A stretch of DNA of 64,000 nt from Fen-1298 sp050015675. GTDB taxonomy: Bacteria > Bacteroidota > Ignavibacteria > UBA10030. Below the pieces are notes generated by a model. It was not told the DNA's origin. It did no database searches and was given only the letters and a program-made list of their open reading frames with translations. Within the stretch, counting starts at the first letter, position 1. Every line of letters starts with the position of its first letter. Shown piece after piece: positions 8,577-17,507 of this stretch. Both the position numbers and the translations under genes were made by a program. The stretch is from contig JBEKAY010000006.1 of assembly GCA_050015675.1 (NCBI GenBank), forward strand, positions 1 to 64,000, read 5' to 3'.

Positions 8577-8581
8577 AGCAA

Positions 8582-9073
8582 GTGGGACTTCTTGATCAAC
8601 GATTTGAAAATGGTAATGTTTTTATAACATCACTTGATGGCCTTTTGAATTGGGCGCGTCTCTCATCGCTCTGGCAGATGCAGTTTGGCCTCGCCTGCTG
8701 TGCGATTGAGATGATGGCAGCGTCGGCTTCCAATTTCGATATTATGCGCTTTGGTGTTATTCCGCGTGCAACGCCGCGTCAGGTAGATGTGATGTTTGTG
8801 GCGGGAACAGTCACGATAAAAATGGCGTCTCGCATTAAACGATTGTATGATCAAATGTCGGAACCACGGTATGTAATTTCGATGGGTAGTTGCGCCACGT
8901 GTGGCGGACCGTATTGGGAACATGGCTATCACGTCTTGAAAGGTGTAGATCGTGTCATTCCGGTCGATGTGTATATACCGGGATGCCCGCCACGGCCAGA
9001 AGCATTATTAGAAGGCATTATGAAACTGCAGGAAAAAGTGCGCAAGGAAAGCATGGTAAAGAAACGGGCGTAG
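8582..9073 (+). CDS. nuoB: NADH-quinone oxidoreductase subunit B
   Basis: 163 residues. NuoB holds the terminal N2 iron-sulfur cluster that reduces quinone. The ligands are visible: tandem cysteines in LACCAIEMM, one in GSCATCGG and one in IPGCPPRPE. The start codon is GTG at 8582, placed 5 bp after nuoA. Length and order are normal for the family. It forms the connecting module with NuoC, NuoD and NuoI. Confidence 0.95.
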   Translation: MGLLDQRFENGNVFITSLDGLLNWARLSSLWQMQFGLACCAIEMMAASASNFDIMRFGVIPRATPRQVDVMFVAGTVTIKMASRIKRLYDQMSEPRYVISMGSCATCGGPYWEHGYHVLKGVDRVIPVDVYIPGCPPRPEALLEGIMKLQEKVRKESMVKKRA

Positions 9074-9078
9074 GAAGA

Positions 9079-9585
9079 ATGACAGCTCAAGAAATATTTG
9101 ATGTTTTAAAAATTAAATTTGGCGATGCACTCATTGAGGAAAAGATTTCCGCCGCGGGTGGATCTGCCGCTGTCGGATATGCCATGCAAGTGTGGATTAG
9201 TATCGCACCTGATAAAATGAAAAACATTTGTTTTTTCCTCCGCGATGATAGCGAGATGCAATTCGATTATCTTTCCTGCTTGAGCGGTATGGATTATAAT
9301 AACGGAGCGCTGGGAATTGTTTATCATCTTAACTCGATGGTTCATAAACACAAAATTGTTCTTAAAACTTTTTGTACGAAAGAAAATCCGCACGTTCAAT
9401 CTGTCAGCGATGTGTGGGGAACCGCCAATTGGCACGAGCGTGAAGTGTTCGACCTCTTTGGCATCATCATCGATGGACATCCTGATCTGCGACGCATTTT
9501 GCTGCCGGATGATTGGGAAGGCAATCCGCTTCGCAAGGATTATAAAGTTCAGGAATTTTATCACGGCATGAAGGTTCCGTACTAA
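9079..9585 (+). CDS. nuoC: NADH-quinone oxidoreductase subunit C
   Basis: 168 residues from the ATG at 9079, which follows the nuoB stop by 5 bp; a longer frame open to 8890 overlaps nuoB and is not used. The family block ERE-FDLFGI...HPDLRRILLPDDW...LRKDY (30-kDa subunit signature) is clear near the C-terminus. It is the peripheral-arm scaffold subunit and is separate from NuoD here, unlike the fused NuoCD of enterobacteria. The last strand ends with FYHGMKVPY. Confidence 0.94.
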   Translation: MTAQEIFDVLKIKFGDALIEEKISAAGGSAAVGYAMQVWISIAPDKMKNICFFLRDDSEMQFDYLSCLSGMDYNNGALGIVYHLNSMVHKHKIVLKTFCTKENPHVQSVSDVWGTANWHEREVFDLFGIIIDGHPDLRRILLPDDWEGNPLRKDYKVQEFYHGMKVPY

Positions 9586-9591
9586 CGCTGA

Positions 9592-10797
9592 ATGATTGAC
9601 TCAACTATGCTGCAACCGCCAACTCTTCCTACAGATTATATTGTAAAACCCGGTCACATCAAGACTTCAACCGGCAAAACAATTCGTACTGAAGAAATGA
9701 TTATCAACATGGGTCCGCAGCATCCGTCCACGCATGGTGTTCTACGGCTCGAAATTGTTGTCGACGGCGAAATTATTGTTGATTGCATTCCGCATATCGG
9801 ATATCTGCACCGGTGTTTCGAAAAACACTGCGAGCAGATGATGAATTACCAGCAGGTAATTCCATACGCAGACCGAATGGACTATTGTTCGGCAATGACC
9901 AACGAATGGGCGTTCGCGCTTGCCGCAGAAAAATTGCTGAAGATCGAAGTACCGGAACGTGTAGAATATATTCGGGTGATTATGGCGGAACTGCAGAGAA
10001 TCGCCAGCCATTTGATTGCTGTCGGCACATACGGCATTGACTCCGGTGCGTTCACGCCTTTTCTCTATACCTTTATCGACCGTGAAAAAATTCTCGACTT
10101 GTTCGAGATGACATGCGGCGCACGCTTGCTCTATAATTATATCTGGATTGGCGGCCTCTCGCATGATCTGCATCCGAATTTTATTGAACAGGCGAAAGAT
10201 TTTATAAAGTATTTCCGTCCGCGAATTAAAATGCTGAACGATTTGCTGACCTACAATGAAATCTTTGTAAAACGAACGGCGAACGTAGGTGTTTTGCCGA
10301 AAGATGTCGCCATTAATTATGCAGTCAGTGGGCCACAGCTTCGCGGTTCCGGCGTGAATTGGGATTTACGCCGAGATGATCCATATTCCATTTATCATAA
10401 ATTAGACTGGCAGCCGCAGATTGGCAGGGGTGAAGTGGGAACGGTCGGCGATTGCTGGGATAGGCATATCGTTCGTATGCGTGAGATGGAACAGAGCCTT
10501 AATATAATAGAGCAGGCACTTGCCGGATTGCCGGAAGGAAATGTGAAAGCGGCGATACCAAAACGCATTCGTCCGGAAAAAGATGCTGAGATCTATGTTC
10601 GCACAGAAGCATCACGGGGCGAATTAGGATATTATATTGTCAGCGATGGTACTGCAAGCCCGTTCCGTGTGAAAGCACGCGGGCCTGCGTTTGTGAACTT
10701 GAGCGTTTTGCCGGAAATTGCCCGCGGCGGCTTAATTGCTGATCTGGTACTCACCGCAGGCAGTATTGATATTGTACTTGGTGAAGTTGACAGATAA
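9592..10797 (+). CDS. nuoD: NADH-quinone oxidoreductase subunit D
   Basis: 401 residues, the 49-kDa subunit related to NiFe-hydrogenase large subunits. It builds the quinone-binding cavity with NuoB. The signature MGPQHPSTHGVLRLE is present near residue 40, and the C-terminus ends in the conserved GSIDIVLGEVDR. The family blocks HIGYLHRCFEKHCE and DRMDYCSAMTNEWA are intact. It follows nuoC by 6 bp. nuoE, nuoF and nuoG, which usually come next, are absent; nuoH follows by 16 bp. Confidence 0.95.
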   Translation: MIDSTMLQPPTLPTDYIVKPGHIKTSTGKTIRTEEMIINMGPQHPSTHGVLRLEIVVDGEIIVDCIPHIGYLHRCFEKHCEQMMNYQQVIPYADRMDYCSAMTNEWAFALAAEKLLKIEVPERVEYIRVIMAELQRIASHLIAVGTYGIDSGAFTPFLYTFIDREKILDLFEMTCGARLLYNYIWIGGLSHDLHPNFIEQAKDFIKYFRPRIKMLNDLLTYNEIFVKRTANVGVLPKDVAINYAVSGPQLRGSGVNWDLRRDDPYSIYHKLDWQPQIGRGEVGTVGDCWDRHIVRMREMEQSLNIIEQALAGLPEGNVKAAIPKRIRPEKDAEIYVRTEASRGELGYYIVSDGTASPFRVKARGPAFVNLSVLPEIARGGLIADLVLTAGSIDIVLGEVDR

Positions 10798-10813
10798 ACG
10801 ATAGATACGAATA

Positions 10814-11857
10814 ATGGAATTCATTCAAACATTACTTGCGAATCAATTATTCGTCTCAATTCTTCTAAGCACGCTTCCGCTTGTCTTCATCGTCCTCATG
10901 GTATTGGTGGTACTCTACACGGAAATGAAGGTTGCAGCGCACATTCAGGATCGTGTTGCATATATGCGCACTGGTTGGCATGGTGTACTTCAGCCAATTG
11001 CCGATATGCTCAAGCTCCTGCAAAAGGAAGATATTATTCCAACAAAAGCGGACAAGTTGTTATTTCGTGTTGCACCGTTTATCGCGTTTACAGGAACGTA
11101 CGTTGCATACGCTGTGCTTCCATTCAGCAGTATTTATATTGGTTCCAATATCAATCTCGGTGCATTCTTTTTAGTTGCAGCCGGTTCTCTCGTCGTCATC
11201 GGGATTTTGATGGCTGGCTGGGCATCGAATAATAAATGGTCGTTGTTCGGCGGTGTCCGCTCGGCGGCACAAATGATCAGCTACGAAATTCCGACAGCGC
11301 TTGCTGTCATCATTGTTGTGATGATTACCGGATCGCTTAACTTGCAGGATGTTACGAAGTTTCAAGATGGTGGTATCGGCAACTGGATTGTGTTCGGCGG
11401 CCCGCTGCCGTGGACACAGAAATTGATGCTGATGCCATTCACACTTGTAACATTTCTTATTATGTTCGTTGCTTCCATCGCAGAAGTCAACCGCACGCCG
11501 TTTGATTTGCCTGAAGCTGAATCGGAATTGGTGCAGGGATTCAATACAGAATACAGCGGTATGCGGTTCGCTATGTTTTATCTTTCAGAGTATGCAAACT
11601 TATTTACCGTATCGGCAGTTGTCGTATCGCTCTTTCTTGGTGGATGGTCCAGTCCATTTGGTACCTTTATGTCGGGTCCAGTGTGGGGCATCTTCTGGTT
11701 TGTAACAAAAGCGTATATGTTTATGCTGATGCAGATTTGGCTTCGGTGGACGCTTCCGCGATTACGTGTGGATCAGCTGATGTTTGTTTCTTGGAAAGTC
11801 TTAACACCCTGGCTCTTTGCCTGTCTCATTGCCGTAGGTTTGATTTTAGTAATTTGA
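10814..11857 (+). CDS. nuoH: NADH-quinone oxidoreductase subunit H
   Basis: 347 residues with about eight membrane helices. NuoH bridges the quinone site and the proton-pumping arm. Conserved blocks are QDRVAYMRTGWHGVLQPIADMLKL in the first cytoplasmic loop, IAEVNRTPFDLPEAESELVQGFNTEYSG in the third, and the C-terminal RWTLPRLRVDQLM. All charged loop residues expected for the family are present. It directly follows nuoD, where the NADH-dehydrogenase module genes would be in a 14-gene operon. Confidence 0.95.
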   Translation: MEFIQTLLANQLFVSILLSTLPLVFIVLMVLVVLYTEMKVAAHIQDRVAYMRTGWHGVLQPIADMLKLLQKEDIIPTKADKLLFRVAPFIAFTGTYVAYAVLPFSSIYIGSNINLGAFFLVAAGSLVVIGILMAGWASNNKWSLFGGVRSAAQMISYEIPTALAVIIVVMITGSLNLQDVTKFQDGGIGNWIVFGGPLPWTQKLMLMPFTLVTFLIMFVASIAEVNRTPFDLPEAESELVQGFNTEYSGMRFAMFYLSEYANLFTVSAVVVSLFLGGWSSPFGTFMSGPVWGIFWFVTKAYMFMLMQIWLRWTLPRLRVDQLMFVSWKVLTPWLFACLIAVGLILVI

Positions 11858-11908
11858 AAAAACAATATTGGAAATTGAAAACGAGAAATCGGAAATCATA
11901 AATTCTTC

Positions 11909-12538
11909 ATGTCGGCAATAAGAACATATTTTTATGATATTTTTCATTCTCTCTACACGGTTGTAGTAGGAATGAAGATTACACTCAAACATCTCTTCAC
12001 CCGCTCGGCAACAGTTCAGTATCCAACCGTCAAAATGAAAATTCCCGAACGGGCACGTAACCGTTTGTTTGTCAACATCGATGATTGCATTGGTTGCGAT
12101 CAATGCGCAATTGCATGCCCGGTAGATTGTATCACGATTGAAACAATCAAATCGACTCCGGATATGGACTTGGGGATGACGTCAAAAAACACAAAGAAAC
12201 GGCTCTATGTTCCACGTTTCGATATCGACATTGCGAAGTGTTGCTACTGCGGACTTTGCGTATGGCCATGCCCGACGGAGTGTATCGTCATGACGGATGT
12301 GTACGAATTTGCAGAATTTGACAGACAAAATTTGATATACGGCTTCGCCAATATGACGGCGGAAGAAATCACGGCAGCACAAGAACGATTAGCAAAGTAT
12401 AATGAAGAACAGGCAGCAAAGAAAGCAGCTGTTGTGGCTGCTGCAAAAGAATCACCTACGCCTATTACTTCAGCGGCACCGGTGGCACCTCCACCAATAA
12501 AACCAGAACCTCCGACGACGGAGCCGAATAAAAGTTAA
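11909..12538 (+). CDS. nuoI: NADH-quinone oxidoreductase subunit I
   Basis: 209 residues. Two 4Fe-4S motifs are intact: CIGCDQCAIACPVDC and CCYCGLCVWPCPTEC, the N6a/N6b clusters. The first 30 residues form the amphipathic membrane-contact helix. The last 50 residues are an alanine/proline/glutamate-rich tail (KKAAVVAAAKE...PPIKPEPPTTEP) that is not part of the ferredoxin fold. A spacer of about 50 bp with heptamer-like repeats separates it from nuoH, and no Shine-Dalgarno precedes the ATG. Confidence 0.94.
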   Translation: MSAIRTYFYDIFHSLYTVVVGMKITLKHLFTRSATVQYPTVKMKIPERARNRLFVNIDDCIGCDQCAIACPVDCITIETIKSTPDMDLGMTSKNTKKRLYVPRFDIDIAKCCYCGLCVWPCPTECIVMTDVYEFAEFDRQNLIYGFANMTAEEITAAQERLAKYNEEQAAKKAAVVAAAKESPTPITSAAPVAPPPIKPEPPTTEPNKS

Positions 12539-12638
12539 AATGCTTTTATGATTGAATTGATAGAAATTATTTCTTGATCTCTTTAAGTTTTTATTTCTTC
12601 ATTTTTAATTTACACTTTTTACTTTTGCATTGATATTT

Positions 12639-13142
12639 ATGGATCTCTATACAATAATATTTTATTTCTTTGCAGTGATCACTCTAGGATCGGCATGTAT
12701 AGTTGTGTTCTCCAGGAATATTGTCCGAGCAGCATTTGCACTGTTGTTAGCATTTTTCGGTGTAGCGGGCATTTACGTATTTCTGCTTGCTGATTTCATT
12801 GCAGTCACACAGCTGCTTATATATGTCGGCGGAATTATGGTGCTGATTCTGTTTGGCGTGATGTTGACAAGTCATCAAATTAATGTAGATGCAAAAACCG
12901 GCACGATTCAAATGTTGCCGGCAATACTCATTGCAGCCTGTATTGGAGGAGGGTTGCTTTGGGTTTTTTGGATAACTGATTGGAAAGCAAATCCGCAGTT
13001 GCCGGTGGTAGAAACGACCGCTTCGAAAATTGGCGAACTGCTTTTGACGAAATATTTGCTGCCATTTGAAGTTGCATCTGTGATATTACTTGTTGCGCTG
13101 GTCGGTGCAGCAATGATTGCACGAAGAGAAAAGAAAGTGTAA
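12639..13142 (+). CDS. nuoJ: NADH-quinone oxidoreductase subunit J
   Basis: 167 residues, five membrane helices. NuoJ is an antiporter-like-arm subunit next to NuoK; the conserved block YVGGIMVLILFGVML of helix 3 with its pi-bulge region is present. I place the start at ATG 12639 instead of the TTG at 12630 because MDLYTIIFYF matches the family N-terminus. A 100-bp spacer rich in TTTTTAC-like repeats separates it from nuoI, and there is no clear ribosome site. Confidence 0.93.
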   Translation: MDLYTIIFYFFAVITLGSACIVVFSRNIVRAAFALLLAFFGVAGIYVFLLADFIAVTQLLIYVGGIMVLILFGVMLTSHQINVDAKTGTIQMLPAILIAACIGGGLLWVFWITDWKANPQLPVVETTASKIGELLLTKYLLPFEVASVILLVALVGAAMIARREKKV

Positions 13143-13147
13143 ATCAC

Positions 13148-13480
13148 ATGCAAGATTTAATAAATTTTCTCCAGCATCCGGGACTGATACATTTTCTCAT
13201 CCTCAGTGGACTGTTGTTCTCGTTTGGCATTTTTGCCATCTTAACGCGGCGCAACGCCATTATGGTTCTCATGGGTGTCGAACTTGTACTGAATGCCGCC
13301 AATATCAATTTCGTCGCATTCTCGCGTTATGTTACCACATCACTTGATGGACATGTAGTAGCGATTTTTGTAATCATTCTTGCTGCAGCAGAAGCGGCAA
13401 TTGCGTTGGCAATCGTTTTGAACATCTATCAAAACTTTAATACTGTGAACGTTGACGAAATCAATCAATTGAAAGATTGA
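13148..13480 (+). CDS. nuoK: NADH-quinone oxidoreductase subunit K
   Basis: 110 residues with three membrane helices, homologous to MrpC. The family block RRNAIMVLMGVELVLNAANINF contains the membrane glutamate needed for proton transfer (E in GVELVLN), and the second buried acidic residue lies in AAAEAAIALAIVL. It starts 5 bp after the nuoJ stop. The spacer that follows, before nuoL, carries CACGAAG-type repeats. Confidence 0.94.
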   Translation: MQDLINFLQHPGLIHFLILSGLLFSFGIFAILTRRNAIMVLMGVELVLNAANINFVAFSRYVTTSLDGHVVAIFVIILAAAEAAIALAIVLNIYQNFNTVNVDEINQLKD

Positions 13481-13553
13481 CCACGAAGGGCACGAAGGAC
13501 CGCAAATTTAATAAATTGGAATTCGAAAATTGTAGATTGAAAATTTTCTAATT

Positions 13554-15827
13554 ATGTCTCAAGAAACTTTACTTACTCTCGCGTTGATCGTTTGGTTGGT
13601 TCCATTAGTGGACTTTGCCGTGCTGATTTTTTTCCATAAACGTTTGCCGCGTTCCGGTGATTGGTTTGGCACATCCATTCTGTTTGCCGCACTTACACTC
13701 TCGCTGACGATTCTTTTCGCGAAGTTGAATTATTATCACGATCAAACACTACAGGCAACATTTACATGGATGAATTTTGGCAACGTGGCGAATAGCGGTG
13801 CGATGCAAATCGATCTAGGCTTCATGATTGACAACGTTGTGGCGATTATGCTTGTCGTGGTATGTATCGTCAGTTCATTTGTGCATTTGTACTCTATCGG
13901 CTATATGAAGGATGATGTCCGTTACGGCCGCTATTTTGCATACCTTGGCTTGTTTTCTTTTTCAATGTTCGGCATTGTTCTCACGAATAATTTATTGTTG
14001 ATGTATGTGTCGTGGGAATTAGTGGGACTGAGTTCGTATTTACTCATCGGTCACTGGTTTGAAAAGAAGTCGGCTTCCGATGCCGCGAAGAAAGCATTCA
14101 TCGTCACCCGTATTGGCGATGTCGGAATGTTCATCGGCATTTTAATTCTCTTCAACACATTTCACACCTTCACTTTTGACGCAATATTTGAAGCGATGAA
14201 GGCGGGACATATTCCATTTGGAAGTGAAGCGTGGTTGACTACTGCTGGTTTGCTTATATTCTGCGGTGCTATCGGCAAGTCGGCACAATTTCCGTTGCAT
14301 GTTTGGCTGCCGGATGCGATGGAAGGCCCAACGCCGGTCAGTGCATTGATTCACGCCGCAACAATGGTTGCAGCAGGTGTCTATTTGGTGACGCGCACCT
14401 TTGCTATGCTAACGGCTGATGCGTTGATGGTGATTGCTTACATTGGTGCAATTACTGCTTTTATTTCCGCAACAATTGCAATTGTGCAGAATGATATTAA
14501 GAAAGTACTGGCGTATTCTACAGTAAGCCAACTTGGCTATATGATTATGGGCCTCGGCGTTGGCGCGTACACAGCCGGATTTTTCCATCTCACGACACAC
14601 GCGATGTTTAAAGCCGGACTCTTTCTCGGATCCGGTTCCGTCATTTATGCAATGCACAATGCTTTGCACCACGCGAACGACCACAACACCGATGCACAAG
14701 ATATTCGCAACATGGGTGGGCTTCGTACGAAGATGCCGATTACATTCTGGACGTTTTTGATGTACACGCTGGCGATTTCCGGTGTACCGTTCACATCAGG
14801 ATTTTTAAGCAAAGACGAAATTCTTGCCGGCACATTGGCATATGGAAATCTTCACAGCGGCTGGCATTGGATTATTCCTATTACCGGATTTTTTGTCGCA
14901 GGATTGACTGCGTTCTACATGTTCCGTCTCGTGATTCTTACATTCTTTGGCGAACATAAAGATCATCATCGCTTCGATGCGATTCAAGAATCACCGAAAG
15001 TGATGACGATTCCATTGATTGTGTTAGCGTTGCTGTCATTCTTTGCATTCTACAGTTGGAATCCTATTGGTGCATCGTCTGGATGGTTTTATCAAGCAGT
15101 CACTCGACCAGAGTCAGTTATTCCGGTTACGGCAGCAGCGGCGAATACCGAATTGTTCACTGAAGCGCTGCATCATTCGCATGGTCTTGCAATGCTCCTC
15201 TCGCTCGTTGTAGCAAGCATTGGAATTCTCATTGCCTTCACAACTTATTACTGGAAGAAAATTAATGCAGACGCAATTGCCTCTGCGCCGGTGCTAAAAT
15301 ATCTCTATAAGTTTTTCCTCAACAAATGGTATTTTGACGAGTTGTACCAAGCAACATTTGTGAATGGAACCGACGCTCTTGCGGCGGTATATCGTTGGTT
15401 TGACAATGTCATTATCGATGGCATTGTGAATGGTGTCGCCAAGTGGACGGTTGGCATTACCCACGGCGTCAAGCACACCTGGGAAGAAGGGATAGCCGGT
15501 TCAGTTTTCTATCTTATTGTTTTCGCTTTGTTGTCGCTCTTCATCGGATGGGAAGTTGCTATAGGATTGTTTATACAGGGTGCAGGTACTGTTGCAAAAG
15601 TCGAATGTGGGTTGCTTGGTTCAGGTGCTGCGGCACTATCATTCTTTTTATTCTATGTAGGCGTTGGTGGCTTTGATAATAAGATCATCGATGGTATAGT
15701 GAATCTTGTCGCTTACATCGGAGGTTTTTTGGGTTTGCTGGCACGCAGACTGCAAACTGGTAAAGTGCAGACCTATCTTGCCTTTGCACTCTTTGGTGTC
15801 ATGGTATTTTTCTTATGGTTCAGATGA
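13554..15827 (+). CDS. nuoL: NADH-quinone oxidoreductase subunit L, with C-terminal insertion
   Basis: 757 residues, more than 100 longer than typical bacterial NuoL. The antiporter core is normal: SWELVGLSSYLLIG with the key glutamate, FPLHVWLPDAMEGPTPVSALIHAATMVAAG with the lysine/histidine pathway, and the lateral helix near the C-terminus. The extra length is in the tail. The motif FDN(V/K)IIDGIVN occurs twice, at residues 616 and 707, and the intervening 80 or so residues contain about two to three added membrane helices. The usual RLQTG...YLAFALFGVMV ending follows the second copy. The start lacks a Shine-Dalgarno and follows a repeat-rich spacer. Confidence 0.94.
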   Translation: MSQETLLTLALIVWLVPLVDFAVLIFFHKRLPRSGDWFGTSILFAALTLSLTILFAKLNYYHDQTLQATFTWMNFGNVANSGAMQIDLGFMIDNVVAIMLVVVCIVSSFVHLYSIGYMKDDVRYGRYFAYLGLFSFSMFGIVLTNNLLLMYVSWELVGLSSYLLIGHWFEKKSASDAAKKAFIVTRIGDVGMFIGILILFNTFHTFTFDAIFEAMKAGHIPFGSEAWLTTAGLLIFCGAIGKSAQFPLHVWLPDAMEGPTPVSALIHAATMVAAGVYLVTRTFAMLTADALMVIAYIGAITAFISATIAIVQNDIKKVLAYSTVSQLGYMIMGLGVGAYTAGFFHLTTHAMFKAGLFLGSGSVIYAMHNALHHANDHNTDAQDIRNMGGLRTKMPITFWTFLMYTLAISGVPFTSGFLSKDEILAGTLAYGNLHSGWHWIIPITGFFVAGLTAFYMFRLVILTFFGEHKDHHRFDAIQESPKVMTIPLIVLALLSFFAFYSWNPIGASSGWFYQAVTRPESVIPVTAAAANTELFTEALHHSHGLAMLLSLVVASIGILIAFTTYYWKKINADAIASAPVLKYLYKFFLNKWYFDELYQATFVNGTDALAAVYRWFDNVIIDGIVNGVAKWTVGITHGVKHTWEEGIAGSVFYLIVFALLSLFIGWEVAIGLFIQGAGTVAKVECGLLGSGAAALSFFLFYVGVGGFDNKIIDGIVNLVAYIGGFLGLLARRLQTGKVQTYLAFALFGVMVFFLWFR

Positions 15828-15866
15828 CGCGCGTATTGAAAAAGTATTCTTAAGGAGTTGAGACTA

Positions 15867-17480
15867 ATGACATTTCAATTGTTCGGTATCGGAATATTAA
15901 GCTGGATTACATTCTTGCCTGTCATCGGCATGATTATTGTCCTGCTGATTCCCAGAGAAGCACGCAGCGCAATGAAGTGGACTGCGGTCGGTATCACATT
16001 CCTGCAAGTTGTGCTTGCTGTGATGATCTATGCAAACTTCAACTACAATCTTAGCGGCATCAATTCACAAGAGGGGATGCAATTCGTCGAGAAAGCAAAA
16101 TGGATTGATATCAAAGGCGTGTCGTGGTTTGGGCGTGTGCTGATTGAATATTTTCTTGGTGTCGATGGTATCAGTGTGCCGATGGTCATTCTTACAGCGC
16201 TTATCAGTTTCATTGCAGTTATTGCCTCATGGAAAATTGATAAAGCACTTAAAGGATATATGGTGATGCTGCTGCTCCTCGACACCGGAATGATGGGCGT
16301 GTTTGTCGCGCTTGATTTTTTCCTCTTCTATGTGTTCTGGGAATTAATGTTGCTCCCTATGTATTTTCTCATTGGTATTTGGGGCGGGCCGCGGCGTGAA
16401 TATGCCGCAATCAAGTTCTTTCTTTATACGCTTGCTGGTAGTGTGCTGATGTTGTTGGCGATGATCGCGCTCTACTTCAGCGTAACTATCATTGATCCAG
16501 CATCGGGTGAGAAGCTGCACACATTCAATTTGCTGGCAATGATGAATCCTGCAAACTTTGAGCCGAACTCACTGCTTGCCGGCTTCGGAACGCATATGCG
16601 CACATTTGCTTATGTAGCACTCTTTATTGGTTTTGCAATCAAAGTGCCAATCTTTCCATTTCACACGTGGCTGCCGGATGCGCACGTTGAAGCACCGACG
16701 GCGATCAGCGTTATTCTTGCCGGTGTTCTTTTAAAGATGGGCGCATACGGACTCATTCGTATTAGTTTTCCGATATTTCCAGAGCTGGCACAGAAGTATG
16801 CATTCGCTCTTGCGATCTTGGCATTCATCAACATTGTCTATGGCGCTTTATGCGCGATGGCGCAGACAGATTTTAAAAAACTTATTGCATATTCCAGCGT
16901 GAGCCATATGGGAATTGTTCTGCTTGGCATGGCGGCTCTCAATACGCAGGGCATGATGGGCGCGGTATTCCAGATGTTTAATCATGGTACCATCACTGCA
17001 ATGCTCTTCCTCATTGTCGGCGTAATTTACGACCGCGCGCACACACGCGACCTGAATGCCTTTGGCGGCCTGGCATTAACAATGCCGAAGTACACGGGCA
17101 TTATGGCGGTTGCGTTTTTTGCAGCACTTGGCTTGCCCGGCTTAAGCGGATTTGTTTCAGAATTATTCTCTTTCCTTGGTGCATTTCAAGTGGACAAACT
17201 GCGCATCGTCACAATGGCATCAACACTGGGTATTGTTCTCACTGCGGCGTATATGCTGTGGACATTACAGCGAGTGTTCCTCGGAAAGGCGAATGAGAAA
17301 TGGAGTGCGATGCCGGATGTGGATGGACGGGAAATTTTTATGCTCGTGCCGCTGGCAATCATTATTCTTGTGCTCGGAATTTATCCGTCATTTATGCTGA
17401 ACCTGATGACGTTATCAGTGAACCATTTGGTTGATGTTGTAGCGAAGGGCGGTGCTGCTGTCGCACTAATTCCAAAATAA
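15867..17480 (+). CDS. nuoM: NADH-quinone oxidoreductase subunit M
   Basis: 537 residues from ATG 15867, about 9 nt after AAGGAG; a TTG three codons earlier sits too close to that site. It is one of three antiporter-like proton-channel subunits. Conserved elements include FWELMLLPMYFLIG with the channel glutamate, FPFHTWLPDAHVEAPTAISVILAGVLLKMGAYG, and LSGFVSELFSFLG. About 14 membrane helices are expected. Between the first helices there is a loop containing FVEKAKWIDIKG typical of NuoM. Confidence 0.95.
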   Translation: MTFQLFGIGILSWITFLPVIGMIIVLLIPREARSAMKWTAVGITFLQVVLAVMIYANFNYNLSGINSQEGMQFVEKAKWIDIKGVSWFGRVLIEYFLGVDGISVPMVILTALISFIAVIASWKIDKALKGYMVMLLLLDTGMMGVFVALDFFLFYVFWELMLLPMYFLIGIWGGPRREYAAIKFFLYTLAGSVLMLLAMIALYFSVTIIDPASGEKLHTFNLLAMMNPANFEPNSLLAGFGTHMRTFAYVALFIGFAIKVPIFPFHTWLPDAHVEAPTAISVILAGVLLKMGAYGLIRISFPIFPELAQKYAFALAILAFINIVYGALCAMAQTDFKKLIAYSSVSHMGIVLLGMAALNTQGMMGAVFQMFNHGTITAMLFLIVGVIYDRAHTRDLNAFGGLALTMPKYTGIMAVAFFAALGLPGLSGFVSELFSFLGAFQVDKLRIVTMASTLGIVLTAAYMLWTLQRVFLGKANEKWSAMPDVDGREIFMLVPLAIIILVLGIYPSFMLNLMTLSVNHLVDVVAKGGAAVALIPK

Positions 17481-17507
17481 ATCGCAAATTGGAAACTGAA
17501 AAATAAT

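Noticed and set aside
8890..9078. Longer nuoC with 63 extra N-terminal residues
   Set aside because: The extension overlaps nuoB out of frame and has no NuoC homology; the ATG at 9079 is correctly spaced.
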